Notes under the pieces: generated by a model
The model's database searches: none
Told to the model about the DNA's origin: nothing
What the model saw: the letters and a program-made list of their open reading frames with translations, nothing else
Source: Streptomyces violaceusniger
GTDB taxonomy: Bacteria > Actinomycetota > Actinomycetes > Streptomycetales > Streptomycetaceae
Assembly (NCBI GenBank): GCA_005405945.1
Contig: BJHW01000001.1
Span: 2,170,001-2,234,000, forward strand
Direction of reading: 5' to 3'
DNA length: 64,000 nucleotides
Translations under genes and position numbers: made by a program
Shown here: piece after piece, positions 11,932 through 21,236 of the stretch
Layout: every line of letters begins with the position of its first letter
How positions within the stretch are numbered: the first letter of the stretch is position 1

Positions 11932-13104
11932 TCAGTTCGTCCAGTTGCCCGTGGTGAGGAAGATGTCGAGCGTCTTCACATACGGCTCGATGTCCAACCC
12001 CTGCTCCTCGAGCCACGCGTCCGAGAAGTACTTGTCCAGATACCGCTCCCCCGGATCGCACAGCAGCGTCACCACGCTCCCGGTCCGCCCCGCGGCGGCC
12101 ATCTCGGCGACGATCCGCAGCGCGCTCCACAGCCCGGTCCCGGTGGAGCCGCCCGCCTTACGGCCGATGGCCCGCTCCAGGGCGCGCACGGCGGCGACGC
12201 TCGCCGCGTCCGGGACCTTCATCATCCGGTCGATCGCGCCCGGTACGAAGCTGGGCTCCATCCGGGGACGGCCGATGCCCTCGATGCGTGAGCCGTGGTC
12301 GCTGGAGGCGTGGGCGTCGTGGTGGACCCAGCCGTCGAAGAAGCAGGAGTTCTCCGGGTCGGCGACGCACACCCGGGTGTCGTACTGCATGTAGTGGACG
12401 TAGCGGGCGATGGTCGCCGAGGTGCCGCCGGTGCCCGCCGTGGCCACGACCCACGCCGGTTCCGGATAGCGCTCCAGACGCAGCTGCTGATAGATCGACT
12501 CGGCGATGTTGTTGTTACCACGCCAGTCCGTGGCCCGCTCGGCGTACGTGAACTGGTCCATGTAGTGGCCCCCGGACTCCGCAGCGAGGGCGGCGGACTC
12601 CTCGTACATCGTTCGCGGGTCGTCCACGAAATGGCACTGGCCGCCATGGAATTCGATCAGGCGGCACTTCTCCCGGCTGGTCGTGCGGGGCATCACCGCG
12701 ATGAAGGGCACCCCGATCAGCTTGGCGAAGTACGCCTCGGATACGGCGGTCGAGCCGCTGGACGCCTCGATCACGGGCTTGCCCGGCCGGATCCAGCCGT
12801 TGCACAGCCCGTAGAGGAACAGCGAGCGTGCCAGGCGGTGCTTGAGACTCCCCGTGGGATGGGTGGACTCGTCCTTGAGGTAGAGGTCGATCCCCCACCG
12901 CTCGGGCAGCGGGAAGCTCAGCAGATGGGTGTCCGCGGACCGCTGGGCGTCGGCCTGCACCTTACGGACGGCTTCCTTCAGCCACGCGCGGTAGCCGTGG
13001 TCAGTGCGATCCACGTCGATCGTCTCGATGATCCCGCGCGCCGTGCCGTCCAACGCCCACTCCTCCTGCTTGTGCCTCATGCCCAGCCCAGGTGGCATAC
13101 TCAT
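11932..13104 (-). CDS. PLP-dependent cysteine synthase-fold enzyme (Cds1-like cysteine desulfhydrase candidate)
   Basis: This 390-residue fold type II PLP enzyme has the lysine motif [11 protein letters not shown] (Schiff-base Lys), the substrate loop [13 protein letters not shown] and the phosphate-binding [12 protein letters not shown]. Its length and the C-terminal extension ending in [11 protein letters not shown] are closer to the Rv3684/Cds1 L-cysteine desulfhydrase group than to CysK or CysM (about 310 aa). The likely reaction is release of sulfide from cysteine, inferred from family. I start at the ATG at 13104 with GAGGATCG upstream; 13080 is an alternative. It is divergent from the small gene at 13233. 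Confidence 0.8.
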   Translation of the reverse strand: MSMPPGLGMRHKQEEWALDGTARGIIETIDVDRTDHGYRAWLKEAVRKVQADAQRSADTHLLSFPLPERWGIDLYLKDESTHPTGSLKHRLARSLFLYGLCNGWIRPGKPVIEASSGSTAVSEAYFAKLIGVPFIAVMPRTTSREKCRLIEFHGGQCHFVDDPRTMYEESAALAAESGGHYMDQFTYAERATDWRGNNNIAESIYQQLRLERYPEPAWVVATAGTGGTSATIARYVHYMQYDTRVCVADPENSCFFDGWVHHDAHASSDHGSRIEGIGRPRMEPSFVPGAIDRMMKVPDAASVAAVRALERAIGRKAGGSTGTGLWSALRIVAEMAAAGRTGSVVTLLCDPGERYLDKYFSDAWLEEQGLDIEPYVKTLDIFLTTGNWTN

Positions 13105-13232
13105 GCCGTTTCGATCCTCATTGTCCCCCAGTGCGCCCTGGTGTCCGGGGCCGGTCACGGGCACACTGCGCAGCAGGGAAAATGAGAGGCGGCGGCACAG
13201 TGCCAGTCGGAGCCATCGGGGAGGCGGTCGTG

Positions 13233-13568
13233 ATGGCCAATACGGAGTTCAATGCCAGGGGAGTGCGGATCGAGCGATTCCTGCGCTCGGTCACCCGCGC
13301 CGGACAGGTCATGATCAAGGACGGCAGGCTGCAGTTGCTGACCAGTTACGGCAGCGAGATCGACAGCGCGCCCGTGCAGTCGGTGCGCGCGAGCAAGCCC
13401 TGGTTCGTGGACGGGGACCAGGCCATGGCCACCGTGAACGGCACCCGTTACCGTCTCACGCTCGGCTCGCAGGACGCCAAGTCCACCTCGGCCAAGTCCG
13501 GCTCGGGCGCCGCCAGCCGCTTCCTCGACGCCGTCCGGTCCGCCCGGGGGCATGCCTCGAAGAGGTGA
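13233..13568 (+). CDS. Small conserved hypothetical protein
   Basis: The 111-residue product starts [20 protein letters not shown] and shows alternating strands ([28 protein letters not shown]) suggesting a small beta-rich fold, then a Ser/Lys/Ala-rich tail. I recognise no named family. The ATG follows GGGGAGG with 8-base spacing, a strong ribosome site, and codon bias matches the neighbours, so the gene is credible. It is divergent from the PLP enzyme. Confidence 0.6.
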   Translation: MANTEFNARGVRIERFLRSVTRAGQVMIKDGRLQLLTSYGSEIDSAPVQSVRASKPWFVDGDQAMATVNGTRYRLTLGSQDAKSTSAKSGSGAASRFLDAVRSARGHASKR

Positions 13569-13752
13569 GGCGGCCGAGTTGCGCAGGCGCGCGGTGGGAC
13601 CGACCCTGGACGAGTATCAGTATCACTGAGGGTCAACAAGCGGTGACGCTGAGAACCGTCCCACCGGTCGCGCCCAGCAGCCACCACTGCTGAACGTGTT
13701 CGTCGCCCGCATCTGAATCAGGCTAGCCCCACGTCTTCAGGGAGTCGCAGCC

Positions 13753-14511
13753 GTGATCAGTCGTCCTAGCAGGCATTGCACGGTGGAGCTGCAGGCCCTG
13801 CCGTCGCGGATCGGACAGGTCCGCAGAATCGTGTCGGCGCAGTTGCGCTACTGGCATCTGGATCCGCTCATCGACCCGGCGGCGCTCGGCGTCACCGAAC
13901 TGCTCACCAACGTCCATCGGCACGCCGAACCGGACAAGCAGTGCACGGTGGAGATCGCTCTCCTGCTGGACCGGCTGACCGTCTCGGTCCGCGACCAGGA
14001 TCCGCGACTGCCTCGCGTCCAGGCGTGCGATCCCTTCGCCACCCATGGCAGGGGGCTCGCGCTGGTCGCGGCCGTCAGCCAGAGCTGGGGGCTGCACGCG
14101 CGGGACGACGGCGGCGGGAAGGTCGTCTGGTTCACGCTGGCCGTGCCGCGGTCCACCGCCACCGCCAAGCCGCCCTTCGCGGCGCACGGAACGGGCCGCA
14201 CCGCGCCGCCCCTTCGCACGGACGCCTCCCGTCCGGCGTCGGCGCCCACCGCGCCCCTCACCGGCCCCGCGCCCGCATCCGGGCCGGCCGCCACCCCGGC
14301 ACCGGCGCCCGCCACCCCGGCGCCCGTCACCCCGGCACCGGCGCCCGTACCCGTCGCCCCCGCACCCGTCGCCGCGGCACCGGGCCCCGCCGCTGCCGCA
14401 CCGGCCCCCACCCCCGCTGGTGCCGCCGCACCGGCTCCGGCCGCCGCCGCTCCTTCGCCCGCGGTGCGCGAGCGGGCCTCCGCGGCCGCCCGGTCGGCAG
14501 CCTCCCGCTGA
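13753..14511 (+). CDS. RsbW-like ATP-binding protein with Pro/Ala-rich tail
   Basis: Residues about 10-140 form a GHKL ATPase of the RsbW class: N box LGVTELLTNVHRHA, G1-like VSVRDQDPRLPRV, G2-like HGRGLALVAAVS. From about residue 145 onward the protein is a disordered Pro/Ala/Thr-rich tail of over 100 residues (PAPATPAPVTPAP-type repeats), absent from classical anti-sigma factors. Such ATPases usually regulate sigma factors or STAS proteins; no partner is adjacent. The tail may be an interaction or cell-wall-spanning linker, but there is no transmembrane helix. The GTG at 13753 follows AGGGAG. Confidence 0.75.
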   Translation: MISRPSRHCTVELQALPSRIGQVRRIVSAQLRYWHLDPLIDPAALGVTELLTNVHRHAEPDKQCTVEIALLLDRLTVSVRDQDPRLPRVQACDPFATHGRGLALVAAVSQSWGLHARDDGGGKVVWFTLAVPRSTATAKPPFAAHGTGRTAPPLRTDASRPASAPTAPLTGPAPASGPAATPAPAPATPAPVTPAPAPVPVAPAPVAAAPGPAAAAPAPTPAGAAAPAPAAAAPSPAVRERASAAARSAASR

Positions 14512-14520
14512 GCATGCGAG

Positions 14521-14546
14521 CGTCCCGCCTCCAACGAGGCGGGACG
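14521..14546 (+). terminator. Perfect 11-bp stem-loop terminator
   Basis: CGTCCCGCCTC, loop CAAC, GAGGCGGGACG lies 10 bp after the RsbW-like stop codon. The stem is perfect and GC-rich, without a long T tract, as is usual for Streptomyces. It sits between two convergent genes and may serve both. Confidence 0.8.
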
Positions 14547-14597
14547 GCCCGGATATCGGATAGGTCCCGGCGGCCCGTACGGCCCCGGGCTCCGCCG

Positions 14598-14899
14598 TCA
14601 GAGTGCCCCGCCCTTCGTCGCATGGCGGCCGAACTGCTCGTCCAGGACGGACAGTCGGCGCCAGTACTCGTCCTCGTCGATCTCACCGGCCGCGAAGCGA
14701 CGGCCCAGCACCGCGATCGGCGATCGCTCGCCGAAGTCCACGGGGCCGGGGCCGTGCCGCCAGGGGCGCGTCCGCGCCATCCGGCGCGCCGCAGCAGGAA
14801 GACCGCGCCGCCGACGACCAGCGCCCACATCAGCGGGACGAGCAGGATCCACGGTCCGGGGCCATCGCCGTCGGCGAAGCCGTGCGCCAGGGTGTTCAT
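14598..14899 (-). pseudogene. SHOCT-domain small membrane protein, frameshifted
   Basis: The gene starts at ATG 14899 (GAGGAG upstream) with one transmembrane helix, ILLVPLMWALVVGGAVFLL. It continues in another frame as PVDFGERSPIAVLGRRFAAGEIDEDEYWRRL, a clear SHOCT domain, to the stop at 14598. Neither frame alone gives the usual single-helix plus SHOCT layout (about 100 aa). The break lies between 14763 and 14775, and one extra G or C joins the halves. SHOCT domains often lie at the C-terminus of small membrane proteins and are thought to mediate oligomerisation. Confidence 0.7.
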
Positions 14900-15050
14900 G
14901 GTGATCGCGCTCCTCGGGAATGGGTTTCTCATGGCCCTCGTCTCGTGGCCACTCCCGAGGATCACTCCCTTACGGTGCCCTGGTCGTCGTACGGCCGACG
15001 ACAGTTCCGGTACCTCCCGTGGAGTACGCGCACCGGCGCGACCTCGTTCT

Positions 15051-15068
15051 GTACCTACTAGTGTGTAC
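15051..15068. promoter_or_regulatory. 18-bp palindrome GTACCTACTAGTGTGTAC upstream of DUF4865 gene
   Basis: A central ACTAGT is flanked by symmetric GTAC arms, giving a dyad typical of TetR-family operators. It lies 59 bp before the DUF4865 start, where it would overlap a promoter. No TetR gene is adjacent in the window. Confidence 0.45.
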
Positions 15069-15127
15069 GATCAGGGCCGAGGACGACCGCATGCGAACGC
15101 ACGCCCCGCCGACAGGAGAGTTCACCG

Positions 15128-15715
15128 ATGCTCGCCATGCAGTACCGGATCACCCTGCCCGCCGACTACGACATGAAGATCATCCGGCACCGGGTGGAGA
15201 CGAAGGGGCCGCTGCTCGACGACTTCTCAGGGCTGGGCCTCAAGGCGTACGGGATCCGGGAGCGCGGTGTGGACGGCTCGCCGGTCCATCAGTACGCCCC
15301 GTTCTACCTATGGACCGCGCCCGAGGCCATGAACCGCTTTCTGTGGGGCCCCGGATTCCAGGGCATCGTCCGGGACTTCGGCAGGCCTCCGGTCGAGCAC
15401 TGGCAGGGGCTCGCCTTCGAGCGGGGCCCCGCCGCGGGTGCCGTTCCGCGCGCCGCCACCCGCCACGCCGAGCCGGTTCCGGCCGCCGCCGATCCCGCCT
15501 CCGCCGTCGAGGGCGCGCTGGCGCGGCTGGCCGAGTGCGCCCGTGAGGACGGCGTCCACACCACGGCCCTCGGCATCGACCCGCGCGGCTGGGAGCTGAT
15601 CCACTTCACGCTATGGGAGGAGTCGGCACCGCCCTCGGAACCCGGCGACCGCTACCAGGTGCTCCATCTGTCGACCCCGGGCCTGGACGCGCTGCCCCGG
15701 GGGCGGCACTGGTGA
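15128..15715 (+). CDS. DUF4865 family protein
   Basis: The 195-residue protein matches DUF4865: start MQYRITLPADYDMKIIRHRV, then LLDDFSGLGLKAYGIRERG and the conserved PFYLWTAPEAMNRFLWG. The domain occupies the whole chain. It is related to antibiotic-biosynthesis-monooxygenase-like ferredoxin folds (my inference); the function is unknown. In other actinomycetes such genes often lie beside regulators or small oxidoreductases. The ATG has AGGAGAG upstream and a palindrome near -60, so it is probably under repressor control. Confidence 0.8.
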   Translation: MLAMQYRITLPADYDMKIIRHRVETKGPLLDDFSGLGLKAYGIRERGVDGSPVHQYAPFYLWTAPEAMNRFLWGPGFQGIVRDFGRPPVEHWQGLAFERGPAAGAVPRAATRHAEPVPAAADPASAVEGALARLAECAREDGVHTTALGIDPRGWELIHFTLWEESAPPSEPGDRYQVLHLSTPGLDALPRGRHW

Positions 15716-15749
15716 CCGCGCGGACGGCGCTCCTTTCGAAACACGCTTA

Positions 15750-15938
15750 AGGGTCCTTCTGACGGATCTCCGTGGAGGAAGGAGCGCCCGCCGCGCAGCG
15801 GCCGAAGACCGCAGCCGGGGCGTGCTCTCGGCGTGCCGCGCGGAGGCCCTCGTAGCGGAGCTACTCGGGCTTTCGTGCGGTGCGGCGAGAGGGCGTGCCG
15901 GACGCCGCGACGCCGCGCAGATCCGTCAGAAGGACCCT
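15750..15938. repeat. MITE-like foldback element, family 1, copy 1
   Basis: The 189-bp element is bounded by perfect 20-bp terminal inverted repeats (AGGGTCCTTCTGACGGATCT and its complement at 15919-15938). Inner sequences are also partly self-complementary around CGTAGCGGAGCTACTCG, so the transcript would fold into one long hairpin. A second copy at 23608-23799 is over 90 percent identical. It contains no credible ORF. It fills the gap between the convergent DUF4865 and ROK genes, ending 8 bp from the ROK stop. Confidence 0.8.
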
Positions 15939-15945
15939 GGGCGGG

Positions 15946-17175
15946 TCAGCCCACGCCCAGGGCCGCCAAGGGGTCGTCCAGCACCGGCTGCCACGCCAAC
16001 TCCGCCGCCCCGACCAGGCTGTTGTGGTCCAGCGTGCACGGCAGGATCGGTACGCCCCCGCTCCGGCCCCACAGGCTGCGCTCCGCCACCACCGCGCGCA
16101 GCCGCTCCGGGTCGGCCTCCAGGAGCTCGCGGTGCAGCCCGCCGAGGATGATGCGGTCCGGATTGAGAATGTTGACCAGACCGGCGAGTCCGAGGCCGAG
16201 GCGGTCGATGAGCTGCTCGGTGGCCGCCCTTACGGACGCCGCCGTGGCGTACTCCTCGCGCAGCAGATCGCGGGCCTGCTGCAGCAGGGACACCTCCGGG
16301 CCCGGTTCGCGCCCGGCCGCCGCGAGGAAGGCGAGCGGATCGGCCTCGATGTCCAGACAGCCGCGGCTGCCGCAGTGGCAGGGCGGGCCCTCGGGGTTGA
16401 CGGTCAGGTGGCCCACCTCGAGGGCGAGCCCCGCGCTGCCCGTGTGCAGCCGACCGTCGAGCACCAGCGCGCCACCGACGCCCCGGTGCCCGGTGGCGAC
16501 GCAGAGCAGGTGCTGGGCGCCGCCGCCCGCGCCATGCCGGTGTTCGGCGAGCGCGGCCAGGTTGACGTCATTGCCCGCGAAACCGGTGACCGGCTCCCCG
16601 TCGTCGCCGCGGATCCCGGCCGCGGCCAGGCTGCGGCTGAACAGCTCGCGCACCGGAGCGCCCGCGGACCAGGCGATGTGCAGCGGGTTCAGGGCGGTGC
16701 CCTCGGGTTCGGCGACCGCGGACGGGACGGCGAGCCCCGCGCCCACACAGCGGCGGCCGGTCTCCCGCAGCAGCCGGGCACCGGCCTCGACGACCGCGTC
16801 GATCACATGCGCCGGGTCCGCGGGCACGGTCATGCAGCCGGGGGCGGTGGCCACGGTCTGCCCGCCGAGCCCGACCAGCGCCGCGCGGAAGCCGTCGGCG
16901 TGCACCTGGGCGGCGAGCGCGACCGGCCCGTGGGGGGCGATCGACAGCCGGTGCGAGGGACGGCCCTGTGCCCCGGCGGCCCCGAGCGGCCGCGAGTCGA
17001 CCTGGATCAGGCCGAGCGCCTCCAACTCGGCGGCGACGGCGCCCGCGGTCGCGCGGGTCACCCCGAGTTCGGCGGTGAGCACGGCGCGGGTGGGGGCGCG
17101 GCCCGTGTGGACGAGTGCCAGTGCCGGGCCAAGAGCGCTTCGGCCGCGCTCGAGCCTTGTCCGTGTCTGGGTCAC
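15946..17175 (-). CDS. ROK-family transcriptional regulator (NagC/XylR type)
   Basis: The 409-residue protein has an N-terminal winged helix (about residues 15-70; LTAELGVTRATAGAVAAELEALG) and a ROK sugar-kinase-like domain with the zinc motif CHCGSRGCLD. Sensor residues replace the strict kinase motif, as in NagC and XylR repressors. The GTG at 17175 is preceded by AGAGGC. It is divergent from the MFS gene with only 17 bp between starts, so it very likely controls that transporter and itself. The effector is probably a sugar. Confidence 0.85.
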   Translation of the reverse strand: MTQTRTRLERGRSALGPALALVHTGRAPTRAVLTAELGVTRATAGAVAAELEALGLIQVDSRPLGAAGAQGRPSHRLSIAPHGPVALAAQVHADGFRAALVGLGGQTVATAPGCMTVPADPAHVIDAVVEAGARLLRETGRRCVGAGLAVPSAVAEPEGTALNPLHIAWSAGAPVRELFSRSLAAAGIRGDDGEPVTGFAGNDVNLAALAEHRHGAGGGAQHLLCVATGHRGVGGALVLDGRLHTGSAGLALEVGHLTVNPEGPPCHCGSRGCLDIEADPLAFLAAAGREPGPEVSLLQQARDLLREEYATAASVRAATEQLIDRLGLGLAGLVNILNPDRIILGGLHRELLEADPERLRAVVAERSLWGRSGGVPILPCTLDHNSLVGAAELAWQPVLDDPLAALGVG

Positions 17176-17192
17176 GCCTCTATTCTCACTTT

Positions 17193-18449
17193 GTGCCGAC
17201 TCCAAACAAAACACGGACGGCCACCCCGGGCGCGCGCCGCTCCGTGTCCACGGATCGCGACCTCACCCGACTCCGCGCCGCCATCACCGCGTTCTTCTTC
17301 CTCGACGGATTCGTGTTCGCCGGGTGGGTCGCCCGGATCCCCGCGATCAAGGACCAGACGAGCGCCTCTGAGGGCGCGCTGGGGCTGGCGCTGCTCGGCG
17401 TGTCGGCGGGCGGCACGGCCACGATGATGGCCACCGGACGGCTGTGCCGCCGCTTCGGCAACCATCCGACGACGGTGGCCGCCGGTGTGCTGCTCGCGGG
17501 CTCCGTCGCGCTGCCGCCGCTGACCCACTCCGCACTCGCCCTCGGGCTGGTGCTGCTGGTTTTCGGCACCGGGTTCGGCGCGCTCAACGTGGCCATGAAC
17601 AGCGCGGCCGTCGACCTCATAGCCGCCCTGCGGCGCCCGGTCATGCCCGGCTTCCACGCCGCCTTCAGCCTGGGCGGGATGGCCGGGGCCGGGCTGGGCG
17701 GGCTGATCGCCGACCATCTCTCCCCCACCCGCCATCTGTCGCTGCTCGCGGCCTTCGGGTTGCTGCTCACGGCCGCCGCGGGCCGGACGCTGATCTCGCT
17801 GCCGGTGCCCACGCCGCGGGGCGGCACGGGGCCCGCGGCCGCGTCCGAGCAGGCCGCCGGCCTCGAATCGCCCCCCGATGTACGGCGGCCGGGCCGGGCC
17901 CGGTGGCTCGTCGCCGTGTTCGGCCTGATCGCGCTCTGCACGGCGTACGGCGAGGGCGCGATGGCCGACTGGGCCGCGCTCCACCTGCACCAGGACCTCG
18001 ACGCGTCGGCCGGGCCGGCCGCCGCGGGCTATGCCGTCTTCGCCCTGATGATGGCCGTCGGACGGCTGAGCGGCACCGCGCTGCTCGAACGGCTCGGCCA
18101 GACCAGGACATTGATCGCGGGCGGTGCCACGGCCGCGGCCGGAATGCTGCTGGGCTCGCTCGCGCCCACGATCTGGCTCGCGCTCCTCGGCTTCGCGGTC
18201 ACCGGGCTGGGTCTGGCCAACCTCTTCCCCGTCGCCATCGCGCGGGCGGGCGCGCTGACGGGGCCGGGCGGGGTCGCCGCGGCCTCCACGCTCGGCTACG
18301 GCGGCATGCTGCTGGGCCCGCCCACGATCGGCTTCCTCGCCGACTGGTACTCGCTGCCGGTCGCGCTCACCACGGTCGCGGCCCTGGCCGCCGTGGCGGC
18401 AGTGGTCGCCTACGGGACGCGGAACGCCGCGCGCACGACCGGAAGCTGA
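17193..18449 (+). CDS. MFS transporter (YbjJ-like)
   Basis: The protein of about 418 residues has around 12 hydrophobic helices, starting AITAFFFLDGFVFAGWVARIPAIK, and the loop between helices 2 and 3 resembles the MFS motif (TGRLCRRFG). It belongs to the YbjJ-like group often paired with ROK repressors. The start at GTG 17193 leaves almost no leader (17 bp from the divergent ROK start); GTG 17244 is an alternative without a clear ribosome site. The substrate is unknown, and sugar or drug efflux are both possible. Confidence 0.8.
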   Translation: MPTPNKTRTATPGARRSVSTDRDLTRLRAAITAFFFLDGFVFAGWVARIPAIKDQTSASEGALGLALLGVSAGGTATMMATGRLCRRFGNHPTTVAAGVLLAGSVALPPLTHSALALGLVLLVFGTGFGALNVAMNSAAVDLIAALRRPVMPGFHAAFSLGGMAGAGLGGLIADHLSPTRHLSLLAAFGLLLTAAAGRTLISLPVPTPRGGTGPAAASEQAAGLESPPDVRRPGRARWLVAVFGLIALCTAYGEGAMADWAALHLHQDLDASAGPAAAGYAVFALMMAVGRLSGTALLERLGQTRTLIAGGATAAAGMLLGSLAPTIWLALLGFAVTGLGLANLFPVAIARAGALTGPGGVAAASTLGYGGMLLGPPTIGFLADWYSLPVALTTVAALAAVAAVVAYGTRNAARTTGS

Positions 18450-18502
18450 TGTTCCCTCCGGCCCGGCCCGGGGTTGTCAGAGGCGGCTGGCATGATTCCG
18501 CC

Positions 18503-19237
18503 ATGGAGACTGCCGAGTTGATCGAAATCGTGGACCGCGAGGGCCGGCTGCTGGCCGACGCCGCGGCCGAGGCCGGGGTGGACGCCCCGGTGCCCACCTG
18601 CCCCGACTGGCGCGTCCGGGACCTGCTGTCCCACATCGGCCGGGTGCACGGCTGGGCCGCCCGGTTCGTCGCCGAAGGCCTGACCGAGCCGGTCCGGCCG
18701 GCGGTCGAGGCGGCACCGGCCGACGGAGAGCTGGTGTCGTGGTACCGCGAGGTCCATGGCCGTCTGGTCGACGCCCTCACCCATGCCGACCCCGAGGTGA
18801 AGTGCTTCACCTTCCTGCCCGCGGAGTCCCCGCTGGGGTTCTGGGCGCGGCGCCAGGCCCATGAGACGGCCATCCACCGGATCGACGCGGAGTCGGCGCG
18901 CGGCGGGGACTTCTCCCCGTTCACCCCGGAGTTCGCAGCCGACGGGGTCGATGAGCTGCTGACCGGATTCCACAGCCTGGACCGGTCAAGGGTGCGCACG
19001 GACACCCCGCGCACGCTCCGGGTGAGGGCCACGGACCAGGGCGCGGTCTGGACGATGCGGCTGTCCCAGGACGCTCCGCGCACCGAGCGGAACGGCGAGG
19101 GGACGGCCGACTGCGAGCTCAGCGGCCCGGCCGTCGATCTCTATCTCGCGCTCTGGAACCGGCTGCCGATCACCGCGCTGACCACGGAGGGGGACGAGAA
19201 GCTGGCCGATCTGTGGCGGGAGCACTCGGGGATCTGA
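18503..19237 (+). CDS. Maleylpyruvate isomerase family mycothiol-dependent enzyme
   Basis: The 244-residue protein has an N-terminal DinB-like four-helix domain (about residues 1-150; PTCPDWRVRDLLSHIGRVHGW) and a C-terminal MDMPI domain (about 155-240). The helix RRQAHETAIHRIDAE carries the conserved His pair that binds metal with the earlier His. These enzymes use mycothiol, the actinobacterial thiol; the substrate is unknown. The ATG at 18503 was chosen because the fold begins there. It follows the MFS gene by 53 bp. Confidence 0.85.
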   Translation: METAELIEIVDREGRLLADAAAEAGVDAPVPTCPDWRVRDLLSHIGRVHGWAARFVAEGLTEPVRPAVEAAPADGELVSWYREVHGRLVDALTHADPEVKCFTFLPAESPLGFWARRQAHETAIHRIDAESARGGDFSPFTPEFAADGVDELLTGFHSLDRSRVRTDTPRTLRVRATDQGAVWTMRLSQDAPRTERNGEGTADCELSGPAVDLYLALWNRLPITALTTEGDEKLADLWREHSGI

Positions 19238-19310
19238 CCGCCCGGCCGCCCGGGGCGCGACCGCCGCCCGGGGCGCGCCCACCGCTCAGGTTGCGCACGC
19301 CGCCCGGGTT

Positions 19311-19332
19311 GCGCGCTGCTCGCGCAGCGCGC
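19311..19332 (+). terminator. Perfect 9-bp stem-loop terminator
   Basis: GCGCGCTGC, loop TCGC, GCAGCGCGC lies about 75 bp after the mycothiol-enzyme gene. Both arms are perfect and GC-rich. The surrounding sequence (19245-19375) also repeats GCCCGGGGCGCG-like words. Confidence 0.6.
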
Positions 19333-19395
19333 GGCACTCGGTCGCGCCCATCGCTCGGGTACGCCGACCGCCGAGTTACCGGCGAGTAATAACCC

Positions 19396-19941
19396 GTGTC
19401 AGCTTCCTGTTATGTCACGTCGATCGATGTCGCCGCGCGGACTACGCCCGCGATGAACTGGTGGCCGCCCTATCTCTTCGCCGGAGTGCGGGTGGTCCAC
19501 CTCGCGGAGGACTGGAGCAGCGCCCGCGTCAGGCTGCGGCTGCACCGCTTCAACTCCAACTACGTGGGGACCCATTTCGGCGGTTCGCTGTTCTCGATGA
19601 GCGACCCGTTCTGGATGCTGCTGGTGATGCGACGGCTGGGCCGGGACTACACCGTCTGGGACAAGACCGGCGAGATCGACTTCGTCTCGCCCGGCCGCGG
19701 CGACGTGTTCGCCGACTTCGAGCTCACCGAGGAGCGGCTGGAGGAGATCCGCGAGGCCACGGCGGACGGCGGCAAAGCGCTGCCGTGGTTCGAGAACGAG
19801 GTGGTCGCCGCGGACGGTACGGTCGTGGCACGCGTGCGGAAGCAGCTGTATGTGCGCCGGAAGCAGCATGACGGGCAGCGCGAGCCGGGGCCGGCGAGTA
19901 CCGACCCGGCGGCGGCCGCCGGACACCAGGCGAAGGGCTGA
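19396..19941 (+). CDS. DUF4442 hotdog-fold protein (acyl-CoA thioesterase-like)
   Basis: The 181-residue protein carries the DUF4442 core: MNWWPPYLFAGVRVVHLAED, then LHRFNSNYVGTHFGGSLFSM and SDPFWMLLVM, the hotdog-fold helix. The family relates to PaaI/YiiD thioesterases, but no catalytic assignment is certain. The start is uncertain: GTG 19396 has a weak ribosome site and ATG 19453 is possible. It leads a tight cluster with the two next genes (6-bp gap, then a TGATG overlap). Confidence 0.8.
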   Translation: MSASCYVTSIDVAARTTPAMNWWPPYLFAGVRVVHLAEDWSSARVRLRLHRFNSNYVGTHFGGSLFSMSDPFWMLLVMRRLGRDYTVWDKTGEIDFVSPGRGDVFADFELTEERLEEIREATADGGKALPWFENEVVAADGTVVARVRKQLYVRRKQHDGQREPGPASTDPAAAAGHQAKG

Positions 19942-19947
19942 GACGAG

Positions 19948-20190
19948 ATGACCGGACCCCGTACCCAGAACGAACGCGACGCGCTCACCATCGAGATAGT
20001 GTTCGCCCTGGTCACGGCCGGTCTGCTGGCGGCCGTGCTGTACGTCGCGGTCGCGAGCCCCGCCCTCTTCGGCGACCTGGGCCGGGCCCAGGAGCGGGCC
20101 TGGCAGGGAGCCGCCGTCGCGGTGGCCACCGTCGGATTCGCCGTCCGCCTGGTGCGGACGCTGTGGCTCTTCTCCCGGCAGAAGCGCTGA
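19948..20190 (+). CDS. Small two-helix membrane protein (DUF6332-like)
   Basis: The 80-residue protein starts MTGPRTQNERDALTIEIVFAL and has two transmembrane helices (about residues 14-36 and 52-72), consistent with DUF6332 proteins of Streptomyces. No function is known. ATG with GAGACGAG upstream. It overlaps the next gene's start by one base (TGATG), implying translational coupling. Confidence 0.65.
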   Translation: MTGPRTQNERDALTIEIVFALVTAGLLAAVLYVAVASPALFGDLGRAQERAWQGAAVAVATVGFAVRLVRTLWLFSRQKR

Positions 20191-21136
20191 TGCCCCGGGG
20201 CCAGAGCCAGAGCCAGAGCCAGGGCCGGGGCCAGAGCCAGGACCCGCGGCCCGCACGGTGGCAGTGCGCCGGGGCACGCTGGGGCCACGGCGGGCCAGAG
20301 CTGGTCTGGCGCCATTCGGCCCAGGGGGAGCGGCTCTCCCCGCTGACGCCGGACCGCCCGCTCTCCTTCACCACCGGGCCGCGACGCGCCTGCGTCGGCG
20401 TCCGCAGGGGCGTCCGGCACACCCCGTGCCCGGCCGGGGCCGAGGTCCCGGCCTCCGCGGTGTCGGCGCAGTGCCCGGACTGCGCCCGGCTGGACCGCTC
20501 GTACTCCGTGGCCGCCGACACCCGTACGGACGATCCGCGCCCCTACGACGTCTATCTCGCCTGGTTCGGCCCGGAGCTGGTCAAGGTCGGGATCACCGCG
20601 GCCGAGCGGGAGGGGGCCCGGCTGCTGGAGCAGACCGCGCTCTCGTACTGCCTGCTGGGCCGTGGCCCCCTGATGGCCGCGCGCCGCGCCGAGGCCGTGC
20701 TGGGCGCCGCGCTCGGCGTCCCGGACCGCTTCCCCTACGCCGCCAAGCGCACCGCCCGCGAGACCCCGCCGCCACCTGAGCGGCGGGCCGCCGACCTCGC
20801 CGCGCTCCACCAGCGGGCGCGCGGCCTGGGCGGTCTGCCGGAGTCGCTGGCCCTGGCCTCGTTCGAGCCGGTGCACCATGACGCGGCGTTCCATCTGGAC
20901 CGGGTGCGCCCCGCGCCGGGGCTGATCCGGCTCGTCCCGAGGCCACCGTGGCCGGTCGTATCGACGCCGTGGCGGGCCCGGACATCCATCTGACCTCGAC
21001 GCACGGCCGGGCCCTGCTGCTGGACACCCGTCAGTTGGCGGGCTGGGCACTGGCGGCGGCCGCGGCGGACGCCCCGACGACGGCGCCGGTGGCGGCACGG
21101 GAGCGGGAAGCGGAGGCCCCGGAGGGGCTGTTCTGA
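20190..21136 (+). pseudogene. DUF2797 protein, frameshifted near its C-terminus
   Basis: The gene starts at ATG 20190, with a Gln/Ser repeat tail (QSQSQGRGQSQ) followed by the DUF2797 core: CARLDRSYSVAADTR, then YLAWFGPELVKVGIT and FLGRGPLMAARRAEAVLG-like sequence. At 20936-20942 (CCCGAGG) the frame breaks; one extra G reads on as EATVAGRIDAVAGPD, the expected C-terminal domain, to the stop at 21136. The cysteines resemble a zinc site and the central part a GIY-YIG-like fold (inference). The function is unknown. The cause is probably a base-calling error. Confidence 0.75.
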
Positions 21137-21236
21137 GCGGAGGGGTCGTTCTGAGCGGAGGGTCGTGCTGAGCAGAGGGCTGGGCAAGGGCTGGGCGAGG
21201 GGCCCGGAGCACGAAGCCCGGACCGCACAGCCTCGC

